Shown in pieces: positions 8,700-19,447 of a DNA stretch of 64,000 bases; within the stretch, counting starts at the first letter, position 1; the number at the start of each line of letters is the position of its first letter. Both the position numbers and the translations under genes were made by a program. The stretch comes from Edwardsiella ictaluri ATCC 33202 (GTDB lineage Bacteria; Pseudomonadota; Gammaproteobacteria; Enterobacterales; Enterobacteriaceae), in contig NZ_AFJI01000060.1 in NCBI RefSeq assembly GCF_000264785.1, forward strand, positions 5 to 64,004. Reading direction: 5' to 3'. The notes below the pieces were generated by a model that was not told where the DNA came from, ran no database searches, and worked only from the letters and a program-made list of their open reading frames with translations.

Positions 8700-10022
8700 T
8701 CAGCGCCCCTCGGTACGCCCCTTACCCTGCTCAGCCGGACGGCGCGGGCGGCGGTTTTGCCCCTGACGCGGCGCGGTGCTGCGCTGTCCCTCTGCGCGGC
8801 GCCCCTGCCCCGAACGTTCCGTACGACCGCTGTTCTGGCGTCCACCCTGGCGGCCATTCTGAATTGGCTCGGCCTTAATACTCGGATCCGGCTCATAGCC
8901 CGCAATGGCCATGCGCGGAATCGGACGCTTCAGCAGACGTTCAATATCGCGCAGCAGCTTATGCTCATCCACGCAGACCAGCGACAGCGCCTCACCGGTT
9001 GCCTGGGCCCGCCCGGTGCGGCCGATACGGTGCACGTAGTCCTCCGGCACGTTGGGCAGCTCATAGTTCACCACATAGGGCAGCTGATCGATATCCAGGC
9101 CGCGCGCGGCGATATCCGTCGCCACCAGCACCCGAATATCACCGCTCTTAAAGTCCGCCAGCGCGCGGGTACGCGCCCCCTGGCTTTTGTTGCCGTGGAT
9201 CGCCGCCGCGCTGATGCCGTCTTTATTCAGCTGCTCCGCCAGGTGGTTGGCACCGTACTTGGTTCGGGTGAAAACCAGCACCTGACGCCAATCCCGGGTG
9301 CCGATCAGAAAAGAGAGCAGCTCACGCTTACGCTTCTTATCCACCAGATGCACGTGTTGGGTCACCAGCTCTGACGCGGTATTGCGGCGCGCCACTTCCA
9401 CCTCGGCCGGGTTATGCAGCAGTGAGGCTGCCAGCGCCTTGATCTCATCGGAGAAGGTGGCGGAAAACAGCAGGTTTTGCCGTTTGGCCGGCAGACGGGC
9501 CAGCACGCGGCGGATATCGTGGATAAAGCCCATATCCAGCATCCGGTCGGCTTCATCCAGCACCAGGATCTCGACCTGAGACAGATCCACCGCATTCTGA
9601 TGGGCCAGATCCAGCAGGCGCCCCGGCGTCGCCACCAGCACATCCACGCCGCCACGCAGCTTCATCATCTGCGGGTTAATGCTCACGCCACCGAACACCA
9701 CCAGTGACCGCAACGGCAGATGGCGGCTGTACTCGCGTACGTTTTCACCGATCTGCGCCGCCAGCTCGCGGGTTGGCGTCAGGATCAGCGCCCGTACCGG
9801 GCGACGTCCTTTACCACTTTTCGGGTTCTGGTGCAGCAGCTGCAGCAACGGCAGGGTAAAGCCGGCTGTCTTACCGGTGCCGGTCTGGGCGCTGGCCATC
9901 AGATCGCGACGCTGCAGCACCACGGGAATGGCCTGCTGTTGGATCGGGGTGGGCTCACGATAGCCCTGCTCTTCCACAGCGCGTAACAGTTCGGCACACA
10001 GGCCAAGGGAATCAAAAGACAT
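8700..10022 (-). CDS. rhlE: ATP-dependent RNA helicase RhlE (DEAD-box)
   Basis: This 440-aa protein matches E. coli RhlE from MSFDSLGL onward. It has the Q motif ([10 protein letters not shown]), Walker [15 protein letters not shown] box [14 protein letters not shown] motif, and [10 protein letters not shown] motif VI, then a basic Arg/Gln/Gly-rich tail of about 60 residues that probably binds RNA. RhlE unwinds short RNA duplexes and takes part in ribosome assembly. It is divergent from cecR; in E. coli CecR controls both rhlE and ybhGFSR, and a perfect palindrome lies in the shared gap here. Confidence 0.96.
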   Translation of the reverse strand: MSFDSLGLCAELLRAVEEQGYREPTPIQQQAIPVVLQRRDLMASAQTGTGKTAGFTLPLLQLLHQNPKSGKGRRPVRALILTPTRELAAQIGENVREYSRHLPLRSLVVFGGVSINPQMMKLRGGVDVLVATPGRLLDLAHQNAVDLSQVEILVLDEADRMLDMGFIHDIRRVLARLPAKRQNLLFSATFSDEIKALAASLLHNPAEVEVARRNTASELVTQHVHLVDKKRKRELLSFLIGTRDWRQVLVFTRTKYGANHLAEQLNKDGISAAAIHGNKSQGARTRALADFKSGDIRVLVATDIAARGLDIDQLPYVVNYELPNVPEDYVHRIGRTGRAQATGEALSLVCVDEHKLLRDIERLLKRPIPRMAIAGYEPDPSIKAEPIQNGRQGGRQNSGRTERSGQGRRAEGQRSTAPRQGQNRRPRRPAEQGKGRTEGR

Positions 10023-10130
10023 GAAAAACTCCAGACCTGCCCGCTCCCTGTGCTACAGGGATGCAGTTTCCGGACAGGCGTATCAGACGAGGCAAAGCAA
10101 GAATTACCACGAGGACAGGCACAAACTGCA

Positions 10131-10166
10131 GGTACATAATTAGCGTACAGTGTAACAGCATGTACC
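10131..10166. repeat. Inverted repeat GGTACAT/ATGTACC upstream of rhlE
   Basis: Arms of 7 bp (10131-10137 and 10160-10166) are separated by 22 bp in the rhlE-cecR gap. It could be an operator or an RNA hairpin in the rhlE leader; no protein can be assigned. Confidence 0.35.
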
Positions 10167-10235
10167 CGCGCTGTCTGCCCCCCATTACGCTCCCGTCACC
10201 CGCTTTACAGCGGCGAAAAAAACGCCTAAAGTTAA

Positions 10236-10251
10236 TCAATCATATGATTGA
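10236..10251. promoter_or_regulatory. Perfect 16-bp palindrome, probable CecR operator
   Basis: TCAATCATATGATTGA is a perfect palindrome 17 bp upstream of the cecR start and in the divergent gap with rhlE. The position suits autoregulation by CecR, which in E. coli controls both flanking units. The assignment to CecR is inferred from position. Confidence 0.6.
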
Positions 10252-10268
10252 CTTTTAACGAGGTCGCG

Positions 10269-10988
10269 ATGACAACGCCCTGCATCAATTCGGTGATGGC
10301 CAGCACAACGCCCCGCGGCAAACAGGCGCGTCAGTCCCTGATCGATGCCGGGCTGACCCTGTTTGCGCAACGGGGACTGGAGGGGGCCACCACCCGCGAT
10401 ATCGCGCTGGCCTCTGGGCAGAACATCGCTGCCATCACCTACTACTTTCACTCCAAGCAGGGGCTCTATCTGGCCGTCGCCCAGTGGATTGCCGATACCC
10501 TCAACGCCAGCTTCCACCCCCTGCGCACGGAGTGCGAACGCTTTCTGAGTCGGTCAGACGCAACGCCGCAGGCCTATCTGGCGCTGATCCAGCGCGCCAT
10601 CGCTCACCTGTGTCATCTGATGACCCAGCCGCAGACCCTGCACCTGAGCCAGATTATCTCACGGGAGCAGATGCTGCCCAGCGCCGCCTCGCCCATTCTG
10701 CACGATCAGTTTATTTAGCCGCTGCACACCCTGATGACCCGTCTGGTGGCCGGCTATGCCGGGCTAGACGCGACGCAGCCGGCGGCGGCGCTGCACACCC
10801 ATGCGCTGATCGGCCAGGTTCTGGCATTTCGCATGGCGCGTGAAACCATACTGAACCGCACCGGCTGGCCCCAGATAGGTCCGGCCCAGGCGCAGGCGAT
10901 CCATGAGGTCGTGCAGATGCATACCGAGCTGCTGATGAACGGGCTGCGTCAACGCGGCGTCGTCGGGAACGTGAGGAAACCATCATGA
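10269..10988 (+). pseudogene. cecR: cecR (ybiH) TetR regulator interrupted by in-frame amber codon
   Basis: The frame from ATG 10269 encodes a TetR regulator matching E. coli CecR: an HTH domain GATTRDIALASGQNIAAITYYFHS and a C-terminal domain with LHTHALIGQVLAFRMARETIL and NRTGW. A TAG at 10716-10718 splits it after 149 residues; the same frame then continues without any shift to TGA at 10986-10988, giving 239 codons in all. The amber sits within the E. coli 'HEQV..PLH' region, so a single C-to-T change at a CAG is a simple explanation. The truncated product keeps the DNA-binding domain but loses half of the ligand and dimer domain. The stop overlaps the ybhG start (ATGA), so coupling to ybhG may be reduced. 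Confidence 0.85.
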
Positions 10989-11974
10989 ATAAAAGGCGTA
11001 TCACAGGCGTGGTCATCGGTGTCGTACTGATTGCCCTGGCCTGCGCGGGATATGACTACTACCGCAGCCAGCAGGATCAGCCGCTGACGCTATATGGCAA
11101 CGTCGACATCCGCACCGTTGATCTCGGGTTCCGTGTCAGCGGCCGTCTGGCCTCCCTCAGCGTCGATGAGGGAGCCGCAGTTAAGCCGGGGATGTTGCTG
11201 GGCCGGCTGGATGACGCCCCCTATGTCAATGCCCTGAATGAAGCGCGCGCCAACACCGCCGCCGCACAGGCCAACCTCGCGCTGCTGCAGGCCGGCTACC
11301 GCAGCGAAGAGATAGCCCAGGCCCAGGCGGCTGTCGCCCAGGCTGACGCCAACTATCGCTATGCCCAGAGCTTCCTCGATCGTCAGCAGGGGCTGTGGGC
11401 CAGCCGCGCCGTATCGGCCAACGAACTGGACAATGCACGCACCAACCGCAACCAGGCGAGTGCCCAGCTACAGCAGGCGCGCGACAAGCTGGCCCAGTAC
11501 CAGGCCGGTAACCGCCCGCAGCAGATAGAACAGGCCCAGGCCCAGCTGCAGCAGGCCCAAGCCGCCCAGGCTCAGGCAGAGCTGAACCTACACGACACCG
11601 CGCTGCTCGCTCCTTCCGCCGGTACGGTAATGACCCGCGCCGTCGAGCCGGGCACCATGCTGGCCGCCGGGAATACGGTATTCAGCGTCGCCCTGACACG
11701 TCCGGTCTGGGTGCGCGCCTATGTCGACGAGACCCACCTGAACCAGGCCATTCCCGGCACCCCAATCGACCTGTACATCGACGGCCGCCGCCAGCCCTAC
11801 CATGGCACCATCGGATTCGTCTCCCCGACCGCCGAGTTTACACCCAAAACCGTTGAAACCCCGGAGCTGCGCACCGCGCTGGTCTATCGCCTGCGCGTGA
11901 TCGTCAACGATGCCGACGATGCACTGCGCCAGGGAATGCCGATCACCCTGCGCTTTGCCCCGGCGCAGCGCTAG
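10985..11974 (+). CDS. ybhG: HlyD-type membrane fusion protein YbhG
   Basis: This 329-aa protein has an N-terminal membrane anchor (residues 7-27), a biotinyl-lipoyl-like domain, a long coiled coil rich in Ala-Gln (about 75-200, [13 protein letters not shown] and similar), and a beta-barrel tail. It matches E. coli YbhG, the periplasmic adaptor of the YbhGFSR exporter linked to cefoperazone and chloramphenicol sensitivity. Its ATG overlaps the cecR stop by 4 bp and ybhF follows 11 bp later, so the operon is cecR-ybhG-F-S-R. Confidence 0.93.
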   Translation: MNKRRITGVVIGVVLIALACAGYDYYRSQQDQPLTLYGNVDIRTVDLGFRVSGRLASLSVDEGAAVKPGMLLGRLDDAPYVNALNEARANTAAAQANLALLQAGYRSEEIAQAQAAVAQADANYRYAQSFLDRQQGLWASRAVSANELDNARTNRNQASAQLQQARDKLAQYQAGNRPQQIEQAQAQLQQAQAAQAQAELNLHDTALLAPSAGTVMTRAVEPGTMLAAGNTVFSVALTRPVWVRAYVDETHLNQAIPGTPIDLYIDGRRQPYHGTIGFVSPTAEFTPKTVETPELRTALVYRLRVIVNDADDALRQGMPITLRFAPAQR

Positions 11975-11985
11975 CGGAGTCGACC

Positions 11986-13722
11986 ATGGAGAGCCGCTAT
12001 ATTGCGCTGGAAGGGCTGGAAAAACGCTTTGACGGGCTGGATCGCCCGGCAGTGGCCAACCTGACGATCCGCATTGCCAGCGGCGCCGTGATGGGTCTGG
12101 TCGGGCCGGATGGCGCCGGAAAAACCACGCTGATGCGCATCCTGGCCGGGCTGCTGAAGCCCAGTGCCGGGCGCGTCAGCGTCGTCGGGCTCGATCCCCT
12201 CCGTCAGGATCGCCAGCTGCACGCCATTCTGGGCTATATGCCGCAAAAGTTTGGCCTGTATGAAGATTTAACGGTGATGGAAAATCTGAACCTGTACGCC
12301 TCCCTGCGCGGCGTCGTCGGCGCTGAGCGTCAGCGTACCTTTGAGCGGATGCTGGCGTTTACCTCGCTGGCCCCCTTCACGGATCGCCTGGCCGGCAAGC
12401 TCTCCGGCGGCATGAAGCAGAAGCTGGGACTGGCCTGTACCCTGATAGGATCGCCGCAGGTGCTGCTGCTGGACGAACCGGGCGTCGGGGTCGATCCCAT
12501 CTCGCGCCGAGAGCTGTGGCAGATGGTACACAGCCTGGCCGACGACGGGATGCTGATCCTGTGGAGCACCTCCTATCTGGACGAAGCCGAACAGTGCCGG
12601 GAAGTGCTGCTGCTCAACGAAGGACGCCTGCTGTACAGTGGCGCACCACAGCAGCTGACCCAGCGCATGGCCGGGCGTACGCTCCTGCTGCGCGCGCCCG
12701 GTGTCTCCCACCGCCGTCTGCTGCAACGGGCCATCACCCTGCCGATGGTCAGCGACGGCGTGATCCAGGGAAAGTATCTACGCCTGATCCTGCTGGAGGG
12801 CTGCGACCACCGGCAGATCCCCGCGGCGCTCGGCCTCGCTCAGGCCGAGCTGCAGGAGGCCGAGCCGCGCTTTGAGGATGCCTTTATCGATCTGCTGGGC
12901 GGCGGGCCGCACCAGACCTCGGCGCTGGCCGACATCATGCCGCAGGTCAACGCCGATCCCGCGCAGACGGTGATCGAGGCGCAGGCGCTGACCAAGAAGT
13001 TCGGCAGCTTCGCTGCCACCGACCACGTCGACTTTCAGGTCAGGCGCAGTGAGATCTTCGGACTGCTCGGCCCCAACGGTGCAGGTAAATCTACCACCTT
13101 CAAGATGATGTGCGGCCTGCTGGTACCCACCAGCGGCCACGCGCTGGTGCTCGATATGGATCTGAAGACGGGCTCCGGACGGGCGCGCCAGCACCTGGGC
13201 TATATGGCCCAAAAATTTTCACTGTACGGCAATCTGACCGTCGCGCAGAACCTGACCTTCTTCTCCGGGGTCTACGGCCTGCGCGGCAGGCGCCAGCGCG
13301 CCAAAATCGCCGACATGACCCGGGCGTTCAACTTCACGCCGATCCTGAGCCAGACGCCGGATGCGCTGCCGCTGGGTTTCAGACAGCGCCTGGCACTCGC
13401 CTGCGCCCTGATGCATGAGCCGGATATCCTGTTTCTGGATGAGCCGACCTCCGGCGTCGATCCGCTGACCCGGCGCGAATTTTGGCTGCATATCAACGGT
13501 ATGGTGGATAAAGGGGTAACCGTGATGGTCACCACCCATTTTATGGACGAGGCGGAGTACTGCGACCGCATCGCGCTGGTCTACCACGGGCAGATCATCG
13601 CCAGCGGATCGCCGGACGACCTCAAGGCGCGCATCGCCTGCGACGAGAACCCCAACCCGACCATGGAGCAGGCCTTCATCGGGCTGGTGCAGGCCTACGA
13701 CCGGGAGCATGCCCATGGCTGA
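11986..13722 (+). CDS. ybhF: ABC exporter ATPase YbhF (two nucleotide-binding domains)
   Basis: This 578-aa protein contains two fused ABC domains. The first has Walker [10 protein letters not shown], signature [12 protein letters not shown] and Walker [14 protein letters not shown]. The second has [12 protein letters not shown], a degenerate signature [12 protein letters not shown] and [15 protein letters not shown]. It matches E. coli YbhF in length and order. It energises the YbhS/YbhR permeases with the YbhG adaptor. The end overlaps the start of ybhS by 8 bp, which indicates translational coupling. Confidence 0.94.
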   Translation: MESRYIALEGLEKRFDGLDRPAVANLTIRIASGAVMGLVGPDGAGKTTLMRILAGLLKPSAGRVSVVGLDPLRQDRQLHAILGYMPQKFGLYEDLTVMENLNLYASLRGVVGAERQRTFERMLAFTSLAPFTDRLAGKLSGGMKQKLGLACTLIGSPQVLLLDEPGVGVDPISRRELWQMVHSLADDGMLILWSTSYLDEAEQCREVLLLNEGRLLYSGAPQQLTQRMAGRTLLLRAPGVSHRRLLQRAITLPMVSDGVIQGKYLRLILLEGCDHRQIPAALGLAQAELQEAEPRFEDAFIDLLGGGPHQTSALADIMPQVNADPAQTVIEAQALTKKFGSFAATDHVDFQVRRSEIFGLLGPNGAGKSTTFKMMCGLLVPTSGHALVLDMDLKTGSGRARQHLGYMAQKFSLYGNLTVAQNLTFFSGVYGLRGRRQRAKIADMTRAFNFTPILSQTPDALPLGFRQRLALACALMHEPDILFLDEPTSGVDPLTRREFWLHINGMVDKGVTVMVTTHFMDEAEYCDRIALVYHGQIIASGSPDDLKARIACDENPNPTMEQAFIGLVQAYDREHAHG

Positions 13723-14854
13723 CAGCGCCACCTACGTCTCCTGGCGCCGTCTGCGCGCCCTGTGCCGAAAAGAGAGCACCCAGATCGTGCGCGACCCCAG
13801 CAGCCTGCTGATCGCGGTGGTGATCCCGCTGCTGCTGCTGTTTATCTTTGGCTACGGCATCAATTTGGACTCCAGCCGCCTACGCATCGGCATTCTGCTG
13901 GAACAGCAGACCCCACAGGCGCGCGACCTGGCCGATACCTTTACCGGCTCACCCTATATCGACGCCACCGTCAGCGACGATCGGCGGCAGCTGACCGCCA
14001 TGCTACAGGCCGGGCAAATCCGCGGCATGGTGGTTATCCCGGTCGACTTCGCCACGCGCCTGCTGCGCACTCAGGATGTCGCACCGATCCAGGTGATCAC
14101 CGACGGCAGCGAGCCCAACACCGCCAACTTTGTCCGCGGCTACACCGAAGGGGTCTGGCAGATCTGGCTGCAACAGCACGCCCTGACAAGCGGTCAGCCT
14201 TACCTGCCGCCCATCGACATACAGATGCGCTACTGGTTTAACCCCGCCGCCATCAGCCAGCACTTTATCATTCCCGGCGCGATCACCATTATCATGACCG
14301 TGATCGGCGCTATCCTGACCTCGCTGGTGATCGCCCGCGAATGGGAGCGCGGTACCATGGAGGCCCTGCTCTCCACCCAGGTCACCCGCACCGAGCTTCT
14401 GCTCTCCAAGCTGCTGCCCTATTATGTGCTGGGCATGCTGGCGATGGGGCTGTGCATGGTGGTGGCAGTCTTCATCATGGGCGTGCCGTTTCGTGGCTCG
14501 CTGCCGATCCTGTTCGCCATGACCAGCCTGTTTATGGCCAGCACCCTGGGGATGGGACTGCTGATCTCCACCGTCACGCGCAACCAGTTCAACGCGGCGA
14601 TGATCGCCCTTAATGCGGCCTTCCTGCCGGCGGTGATGCTCTCCGGCTTTGTGTTTGAAATCGACAGCATGCCGGCCATCGTGCGCGCGGTGACCTACGT
14701 CATTCCGGCACGCTACTTCGTCAGTACCCTGCAGTCCCTGTTTTTGGCGGGTAATATCACCAGCGTACTGATGGTTAACCTGACCTTTATGCTGGCATCA
14801 GCGCTGATTTTCATCGGCCTGACGGCCCTGAAAACCCGGCGGCGGCTGGACTGA
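13715..14854 (+). CDS. ybhS: ABC-2 type permease YbhS
   Basis: The start at 13715 ([17 protein letters not shown]) is preferred over 13709 because the GGGAG at 13702-13706 is correctly spaced from it. The 379-aa protein has an N-terminal helix, a large periplasmic loop (about residues 45-175) and a C-terminal set of five membrane helices containing [21 protein letters not shown], the ABC-2 coupling helix motif. It matches E. coli YbhS closely and pairs with YbhR as the membrane part of the exporter. Confidence 0.93.
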   Translation: MADSATYVSWRRLRALCRKESTQIVRDPSSLLIAVVIPLLLLFIFGYGINLDSSRLRIGILLEQQTPQARDLADTFTGSPYIDATVSDDRRQLTAMLQAGQIRGMVVIPVDFATRLLRTQDVAPIQVITDGSEPNTANFVRGYTEGVWQIWLQQHALTSGQPYLPPIDIQMRYWFNPAAISQHFIIPGAITIIMTVIGAILTSLVIAREWERGTMEALLSTQVTRTELLLSKLLPYYVLGMLAMGLCMVVAVFIMGVPFRGSLPILFAMTSLFMASTLGMGLLISTVTRNQFNAAMIALNAAFLPAVMLSGFVFEIDSMPAIVRAVTYVIPARYFVSTLQSLFLAGNITSVLMVNLTFMLASALIFIGLTALKTRRRLD

Positions 14855-14867
14855 GGAGGAGAAGAGC

Positions 14868-15980
14868 ATGCTGCACCGTCTGCTGACCCTGATCGTCAAA
14901 GAGCTGCAGTCCCTGTTGCGCGACCCGCAGACCCGGACCATTCTGGTGGTTCCGGTACTGATGCAGGTGCTGCTGTTTCCCTTTGCCGCCACCCTCAACG
15001 TCACCAACGCCACCATCGCGGTATACAGCGAAGACAGCGGCCCACTCTCCGTCGAGCTGACCCAGCGGCTGGCCAAGGCCAGCGCCTTCTCCCAGGTGAT
15101 CCTGCTGCACAGCCCGCAGGCGATTGCGCCGACCATCAATGACCAACGCGCGCTGCTGCTGGTACGCTTTCCTGCCAACTTCAGCCGCGATCTGCTGAGC
15201 GGACAACCGACCACGCTGCAGCTGATCCTCGATGGCCGCAGCTCCAACAGCGCCCAGATCGCCGCCAACTACGTACAGCAGATCGTCAGCGACTACCAGC
15301 AGGCACTGATGCGCACGCGCAGCCAGCCCCCCTTGGTCAACAGCGCGCTGATCGTCCGCAACTGGTATAACCCCAACCTGGACTACAAATGGTTCGTCGT
15401 ACCCTCACTGATCGCCCTGATCGCCACCATCGGCGTGATGATCGTCACCTCGCTGTCGGTGGCGCGCGAGCGGGAGCAGGGAACCCTGGAGCAGCTGCTG
15501 GTCTCGCCGCTGAACACCGGACAAATCTTCATCGGCAAAGCGGTGCCGGCAATGATCGTCGCCACCTTCCAGGCAACCCTGGTGCTGCTGATCGGGATCT
15601 TTGGCTATCACATCCCCTTTGCCGGCTCCCTGTGGCTGTTTTACTTTACCCTGTTGGTATATGGCCTGTCGCTGGTCGGCTTTGGGCTGTTTATCTCCTC
15701 GCTCTGTTCAACCCAGCAGCAGGCGTTTATCGGCGTCTTCGTCTTCATGATGCCGGCCATCCTGCTGTCGGGCTACGTCTCCCCGGTGGAGAATATGCCA
15801 CTCTGGCTGCAGCACGTGACCTGGATTAACCCGATCCGTCACTTTACCGACATCACCAAGCAGCTGTACCTAAAAAACGTCGGCTTTAGCGTGATCTGGC
15901 ACAGCCTGTGGCCGCTGCTGGTGATCACCGTCACCACCGGTGGCGCCGCCTATGCCATGTTCCGGCGTAAGATAGCCTGA
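14868..15980 (+). CDS. ybhR: ABC-2 type permease YbhR
   Basis: This 370-aa protein is the second ABC-2 permease of the exporter. It shares the design of YbhS: one N-terminal helix, a periplasmic loop, then five helices with [23 protein letters not shown]. An AGGAGGAGAAG site precedes the ATG, 13 bp after ybhS. It ends the operon. In E. coli the next genes are ybhQ and others, but here rcsD follows in the same direction after 87 bp. Confidence 0.93.
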   Translation: MLHRLLTLIVKELQSLLRDPQTRTILVVPVLMQVLLFPFAATLNVTNATIAVYSEDSGPLSVELTQRLAKASAFSQVILLHSPQAIAPTINDQRALLLVRFPANFSRDLLSGQPTTLQLILDGRSSNSAQIAANYVQQIVSDYQQALMRTRSQPPLVNSALIVRNWYNPNLDYKWFVVPSLIALIATIGVMIVTSLSVAREREQGTLEQLLVSPLNTGQIFIGKAVPAMIVATFQATLVLLIGIFGYHIPFAGSLWLFYFTLLVYGLSLVGFGLFISSLCSTQQQAFIGVFVFMMPAILLSGYVSPVENMPLWLQHVTWINPIRHFTDITKQLYLKNVGFSVIWHSLWPLLVITVTTGGAAYAMFRRKIA

Positions 15981-15990
15981 GGACGGCGCG

Positions 15991-16014
15991 GGGCAGATGT
16001 CAGCATCCGCCCCC
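15991..16014 (+). terminator. Possible weak terminator after ybhR
   Basis: GGGGC-a-GATG (15991-16000) can pair with CATC-c-GCCCC (16005-16014) around a TCAG loop. No T run follows, so activity is doubtful. Confidence 0.35.
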
Positions 16015-16067
16015 CTTGCTATACTGCGCACAGCGTTTTTCTTGACTGACAGGATCGCCCGCACGCT

Positions 16068-18770
16068 ATGGAGCCGACTTCACACACTATGTCCCTTTCC
16101 GGCATTACCCGCAGCTACCTGCTGTTCCTGTTGCTGCTGTTGCTGGGCAACCTGCTGTATGGCTATAACTATGTGAACGCCTATATCGGCGCCAAACAAA
16201 ATATGCTGGCCTCGGTGGCCAGACAGATACAGCAGCGGGTGGAGACCTACCGCTTCATTACCTACCAGATTTATGAAAACATTCCGGCAGAAAGCACCAC
16301 CGACGCAGTGCAGACGCCGCGTGAACTGCGTCTGCGCCCGGACATCTATCTGCTGGACAAGGTCCGCCATAAGACCGATGCGCTGATCTTCGGCCAGCAC
16401 GATAACGCCACCTCCGCTCTGGCGCAAAGCCTGTCGCGCTATCTTGACGTCCTGTGGAGCGCCAGCACCGACGCCTACTCGCTCTACTACCTCAACGGCC
16501 AGGACAACAGTCTGATCCTGATTTCGACCATGCCGATGAAGGATCTCTCGGCGCGCTATAAAGATGGTTACCTGGGTAATCTGGTGGAGACCCGCAAGGC
16601 CGAAATGCTGCAGCAGTCCAACGCCCTCGACCTGCGCGAAGGCTTCTCCGGACTGCGCAAGTTCCGTTTTCTCAACGCCTACTACTTTACCCTGCGCACC
16701 ACCTTCAATAATCCGGGCCATCTGGCCACCGTCATCGCCTTCGACCTGCCGGTGGGCGATATGCTGCCGGACAATCTGCCGGCGACGCGCTTCCAACTGC
16801 AGGAGGATCAGGACAGCACCAGCGAATGGGGCGGCCACGACGAGCTGCCGCGCGCCTTTACCCAGCTGGGCTGGCCGTGGGTCACCGTCAATGCGCCCAT
16901 CTACAACACGCCGCTGAAAATCCAATTTCATATCCCGACCATGACTCTCACGCTGGATCTGGCGCGCAATAACTTCTGGGTGCTGCTGATCAATCTGGCG
17001 CTGCTGATCCTCTCCGCTATCGGCTTCTACATCATCCGCCATCAGTATGTCCGCCCGGGCAAACGCATGGCGGCCCAGCTGAATGCCCAGCAGGAGATGA
17101 ACCAGGAGATCATCACCCACCTGCCAATGGGGCTGCTGATTTACCGCTTTGACAGCGACACCCTGGTCGCCAGCAACAAGCTGGCCGACCATCTGTTGCC
17201 CCACCTAAGCCTGAACAAAATCGCCGCCATGGCCGATCGCCACCAGGGGAAGGTGCAGGTCAGCGTCAATAACGCCATGTACGAAGTGCAGATGGTGCGC
17301 AGCCAGCAGACACCCTACTCTGCGCTGTTCCTGATCCGCAATCTGGATAGCGAAATGCTGATGAGCCAAAAGCTCAAGCTGACACAGGCGGAGTATGAGA
17401 AGAACCTGACAGCGCGCAAGACCATGACGGACAACCTGGGCCGGGAGCTGCGCGATCCGCTGGCGCGGATAATGCAGATCTGCGAGAGCCTGCGCCGCGA
17501 CCGCGACGCCGGCGGTCAGTCGCCGTTGGACGATCTGTGGCTGGAGAGCCAGCACGCCCAGCGCCTGATCGATGAGATCACCCTGCTGACCGCCGTCGAA
17601 AGCCAGGACTGGGCGCCGCCGCAGGGAACCTTCCGCCTGCATGAGCGCATCGATGCCCTGCTGCTGCGCAGCCTGCCGGCCATGCGGCGCAAGGGGCTGA
17701 TGCTGCTGGGACGGGTTGAAACCGATCCCGCCCAGCAGTTCAACGGCGATATCGCCACCCTTGAACGGGTGCTGGAGATGCTGTTGCACTACGCCATCAT
17801 CACCACCGCCTATGGCAAGATCGGCCTCACCATCGCTCCCGATGCTCAGCGCCCCGGCCTGCTGCAGATCACCCTCAGCGACACCGGCGCAGGCGTCTCC
17901 AGCGCCGAGCGCCACAACCTGCGCTATCCGGCGCTGGCGCCAGCCCAGCGCGATCGCTTCGCGCGTGGCTCCAGCCTGACCTACTATCTGTGCGCCCAGC
18001 TGTGTCGGCGCCTGGGAGGCGAGCTGACCATCGACAGCAGGCATGATATTGGTACCCACTACCGTTTTAGCTGCCAGATGCAGGCGCTGCCCCTGGCCGA
18101 TCAGGACGATGAAAAACTGCTGGACGGCATCACCATCCGTCTGCGGATTACCTCAGAGGAGATCCGCTCCCGGGTTGCCCAGCGCCTGGAGGGGTTTGGC
18201 GCCACCCTGCTGACCGCCGACGCAGAGAACGACGGCGCAGAAAACCACAGCGATCTGACGCTGACCGACGATCCGGCACAGGCCCAGACCGATACCCTGC
18301 TGCTGGCGGCGGATATCGACGGCTTTGAGGAGTACGCACCGCAGCGGATCCGGGCCAATTTTAACCTGACCGATGCGCTGATCGATGCCATCCTGCTGCT
18401 GATCGAACGGCAAATGGCGGTGACAGAACCGCCAGCGCAGTGCGAATATGCTGAAAATACGCCTCTCAAGATTGATAACAATCCTTTTAAATCAAAGGAT
18501 TATTATTCTCTATTTTTGGACACAGTACCCGCAGATGTACAGAAACTGTATACTGAGTCGGATCAACAGGATTGGCCATCGCTGGCCCTCACCGCACATC
18601 GTCTCAAGGGGGTCTTTGCCATGCTGGCGTTTCCCGCCGGTAAAGGGCTGTGCGAACAGTTGGAAGAGGCCATTAAACGCAACGATGCGGAACACGTTAA
18701 CGTCCTGATCAGTCACATTGACGCTTTTGTCAGCCAACTGCTGCAACTAGGTAACCAACAATATGAATAA
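16068..18770 (+). CDS. rcsD: Rcs phosphorelay phosphotransfer protein RcsD
   Basis: This 900-aa inner-membrane protein has a first membrane helix at about residues 14-33, a periplasmic domain to about residue 300, a second helix, a degenerate histidine-kinase region (TMTDNLGRELRDPLARIMQI in place of an H-box) and a C-terminal HPt domain with ALTAHRLKGVFAML carrying the phospho-accepting His. It passes phosphate from RcsC to RcsB and is the contact for the inhibitor IgaA. Length and layout match the E. coli protein (890 aa). It overlaps rcsB by 8 bp. In E. coli ompC and micF precede rcsD; neither is present here. Confidence 0.95.
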   Translation: MEPTSHTMSLSGITRSYLLFLLLLLLGNLLYGYNYVNAYIGAKQNMLASVARQIQQRVETYRFITYQIYENIPAESTTDAVQTPRELRLRPDIYLLDKVRHKTDALIFGQHDNATSALAQSLSRYLDVLWSASTDAYSLYYLNGQDNSLILISTMPMKDLSARYKDGYLGNLVETRKAEMLQQSNALDLREGFSGLRKFRFLNAYYFTLRTTFNNPGHLATVIAFDLPVGDMLPDNLPATRFQLQEDQDSTSEWGGHDELPRAFTQLGWPWVTVNAPIYNTPLKIQFHIPTMTLTLDLARNNFWVLLINLALLILSAIGFYIIRHQYVRPGKRMAAQLNAQQEMNQEIITHLPMGLLIYRFDSDTLVASNKLADHLLPHLSLNKIAAMADRHQGKVQVSVNNAMYEVQMVRSQQTPYSALFLIRNLDSEMLMSQKLKLTQAEYEKNLTARKTMTDNLGRELRDPLARIMQICESLRRDRDAGGQSPLDDLWLESQHAQRLIDEITLLTAVESQDWAPPQGTFRLHERIDALLLRSLPAMRRKGLMLLGRVETDPAQQFNGDIATLERVLEMLLHYAIITTAYGKIGLTIAPDAQRPGLLQITLSDTGAGVSSAERHNLRYPALAPAQRDRFARGSSLTYYLCAQLCRRLGGELTIDSRHDIGTHYRFSCQMQALPLADQDDEKLLDGITIRLRITSEEIRSRVAQRLEGFGATLLTADAENDGAENHSDLTLTDDPAQAQTDTLLLAADIDGFEEYAPQRIRANFNLTDALIDAILLLIERQMAVTEPPAQCEYAENTPLKIDNNPFKSKDYYSLFLDTVPADVQKLYTESDQQDWPSLALTAHRLKGVFAMLAFPAGKGLCEQLEEAIKRNDAEHVNVLISHIDAFVSQLLQLGNQQYE

Positions 18771-19416
18771 CCTGAATGTAATCATTGCTGATGACCATCC
18801 CATTGTCCTGTTCGGCATCCGAAAGTCGCTAGAACAGATCGAGTGGGTTAACGTGGTCGGAGAGTTTGAGGATTCCACAGCGCTGATCAATAGCCTGCCC
18901 AAACTGGACGTCAACGTACTGATCACCGATCTCTCCATGCCCGGTGACAAGTACGGCGACGGCATTACGCTGATCAAATACATTAAGCGCCACTTTCCCG
19001 AGCTGTCTATCATCGTACTGACCATGAATAACAACCCGGCGATCCTCAGCGCCGTGCTGGAGCTGGATATCGAGGGGATCGTGCTGAAACAGGGGGCGCC
19101 CACCGACCTGCCTAAGGCGCTGGCCGCCCTGCAGAAAGGTAAAAAGTTCACCCCGGAGAGCGTCTCCAGGCTGCTGGAGAAGATCAATGCCAGCGGCTAC
19201 GGCGATAAGCGCCTCTCGCCGAAAGAGAGCGAGGTTTTGCGCCTGTTCGCCGAGGGATTTCTGGTCACCGAGATCGCCAAAAAGCTCAACCGCAGCATCA
19301 AAACCATCAGCAGCCAGAAGAAGTCAGCAATGCTGAAGCTGGGGGTCGACAACGATATCGCCCTGCTCAACTACCTGTCATCGGTCAATATCATGCCGCA
19401 TGATGATAAGGCATAA
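18763..19416 (+). CDS. rcsB: Response regulator RcsB
   Basis: This 217-aa protein has a receiver domain (ADDHP acidic pair, phospho-accepting Asp in VLITDLSMPG, and the switch Thr in VLTMNNN) and a C-terminal LuxR/NarL HTH (LSPKESEVLRLFAEGFLVTEIAKKLNRSIKTISSQKKSAMLKL). It is almost identical to E. coli RcsB. It controls capsule, motility, cell division and acid-resistance genes, alone or with RcsA, BglJ or GadE. It is translated with rcsD (8-bp overlap) and is convergent with rcsC. Confidence 0.97.
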   Translation: MNNLNVIIADDHPIVLFGIRKSLEQIEWVNVVGEFEDSTALINSLPKLDVNVLITDLSMPGDKYGDGITLIKYIKRHFPELSIIVLTMNNNPAILSAVLELDIEGIVLKQGAPTDLPKALAALQKGKKFTPESVSRLLEKINASGYGDKRLSPKESEVLRLFAEGFLVTEIAKKLNRSIKTISSQKKSAMLKLGVDNDIALLNYLSSVNIMPHDDKA

Positions 19417-19447
19417 TCACAGGCCCCGCCCCCGTCGGTGAGTTTTT

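Noticed and set aside
11300..11600. Direct DNA repeats in ybhG
   Set aside because: The CAGGCCCAG-like repetition encodes the Ala-Gln coiled coil normal for HlyD proteins.
15981..16067. micF or ompC upstream of rcsD, as in E. coli
   Set aside because: The gap to ybhR is 87 bp and holds only a weak hairpin; no such gene or RNA fits.
19416..19447. Terminator between rcsB and rcsC
   Set aside because: A T run exists (19442-19449) but only a 4-bp TCAC/GTGA pairing across a long loop precedes it.
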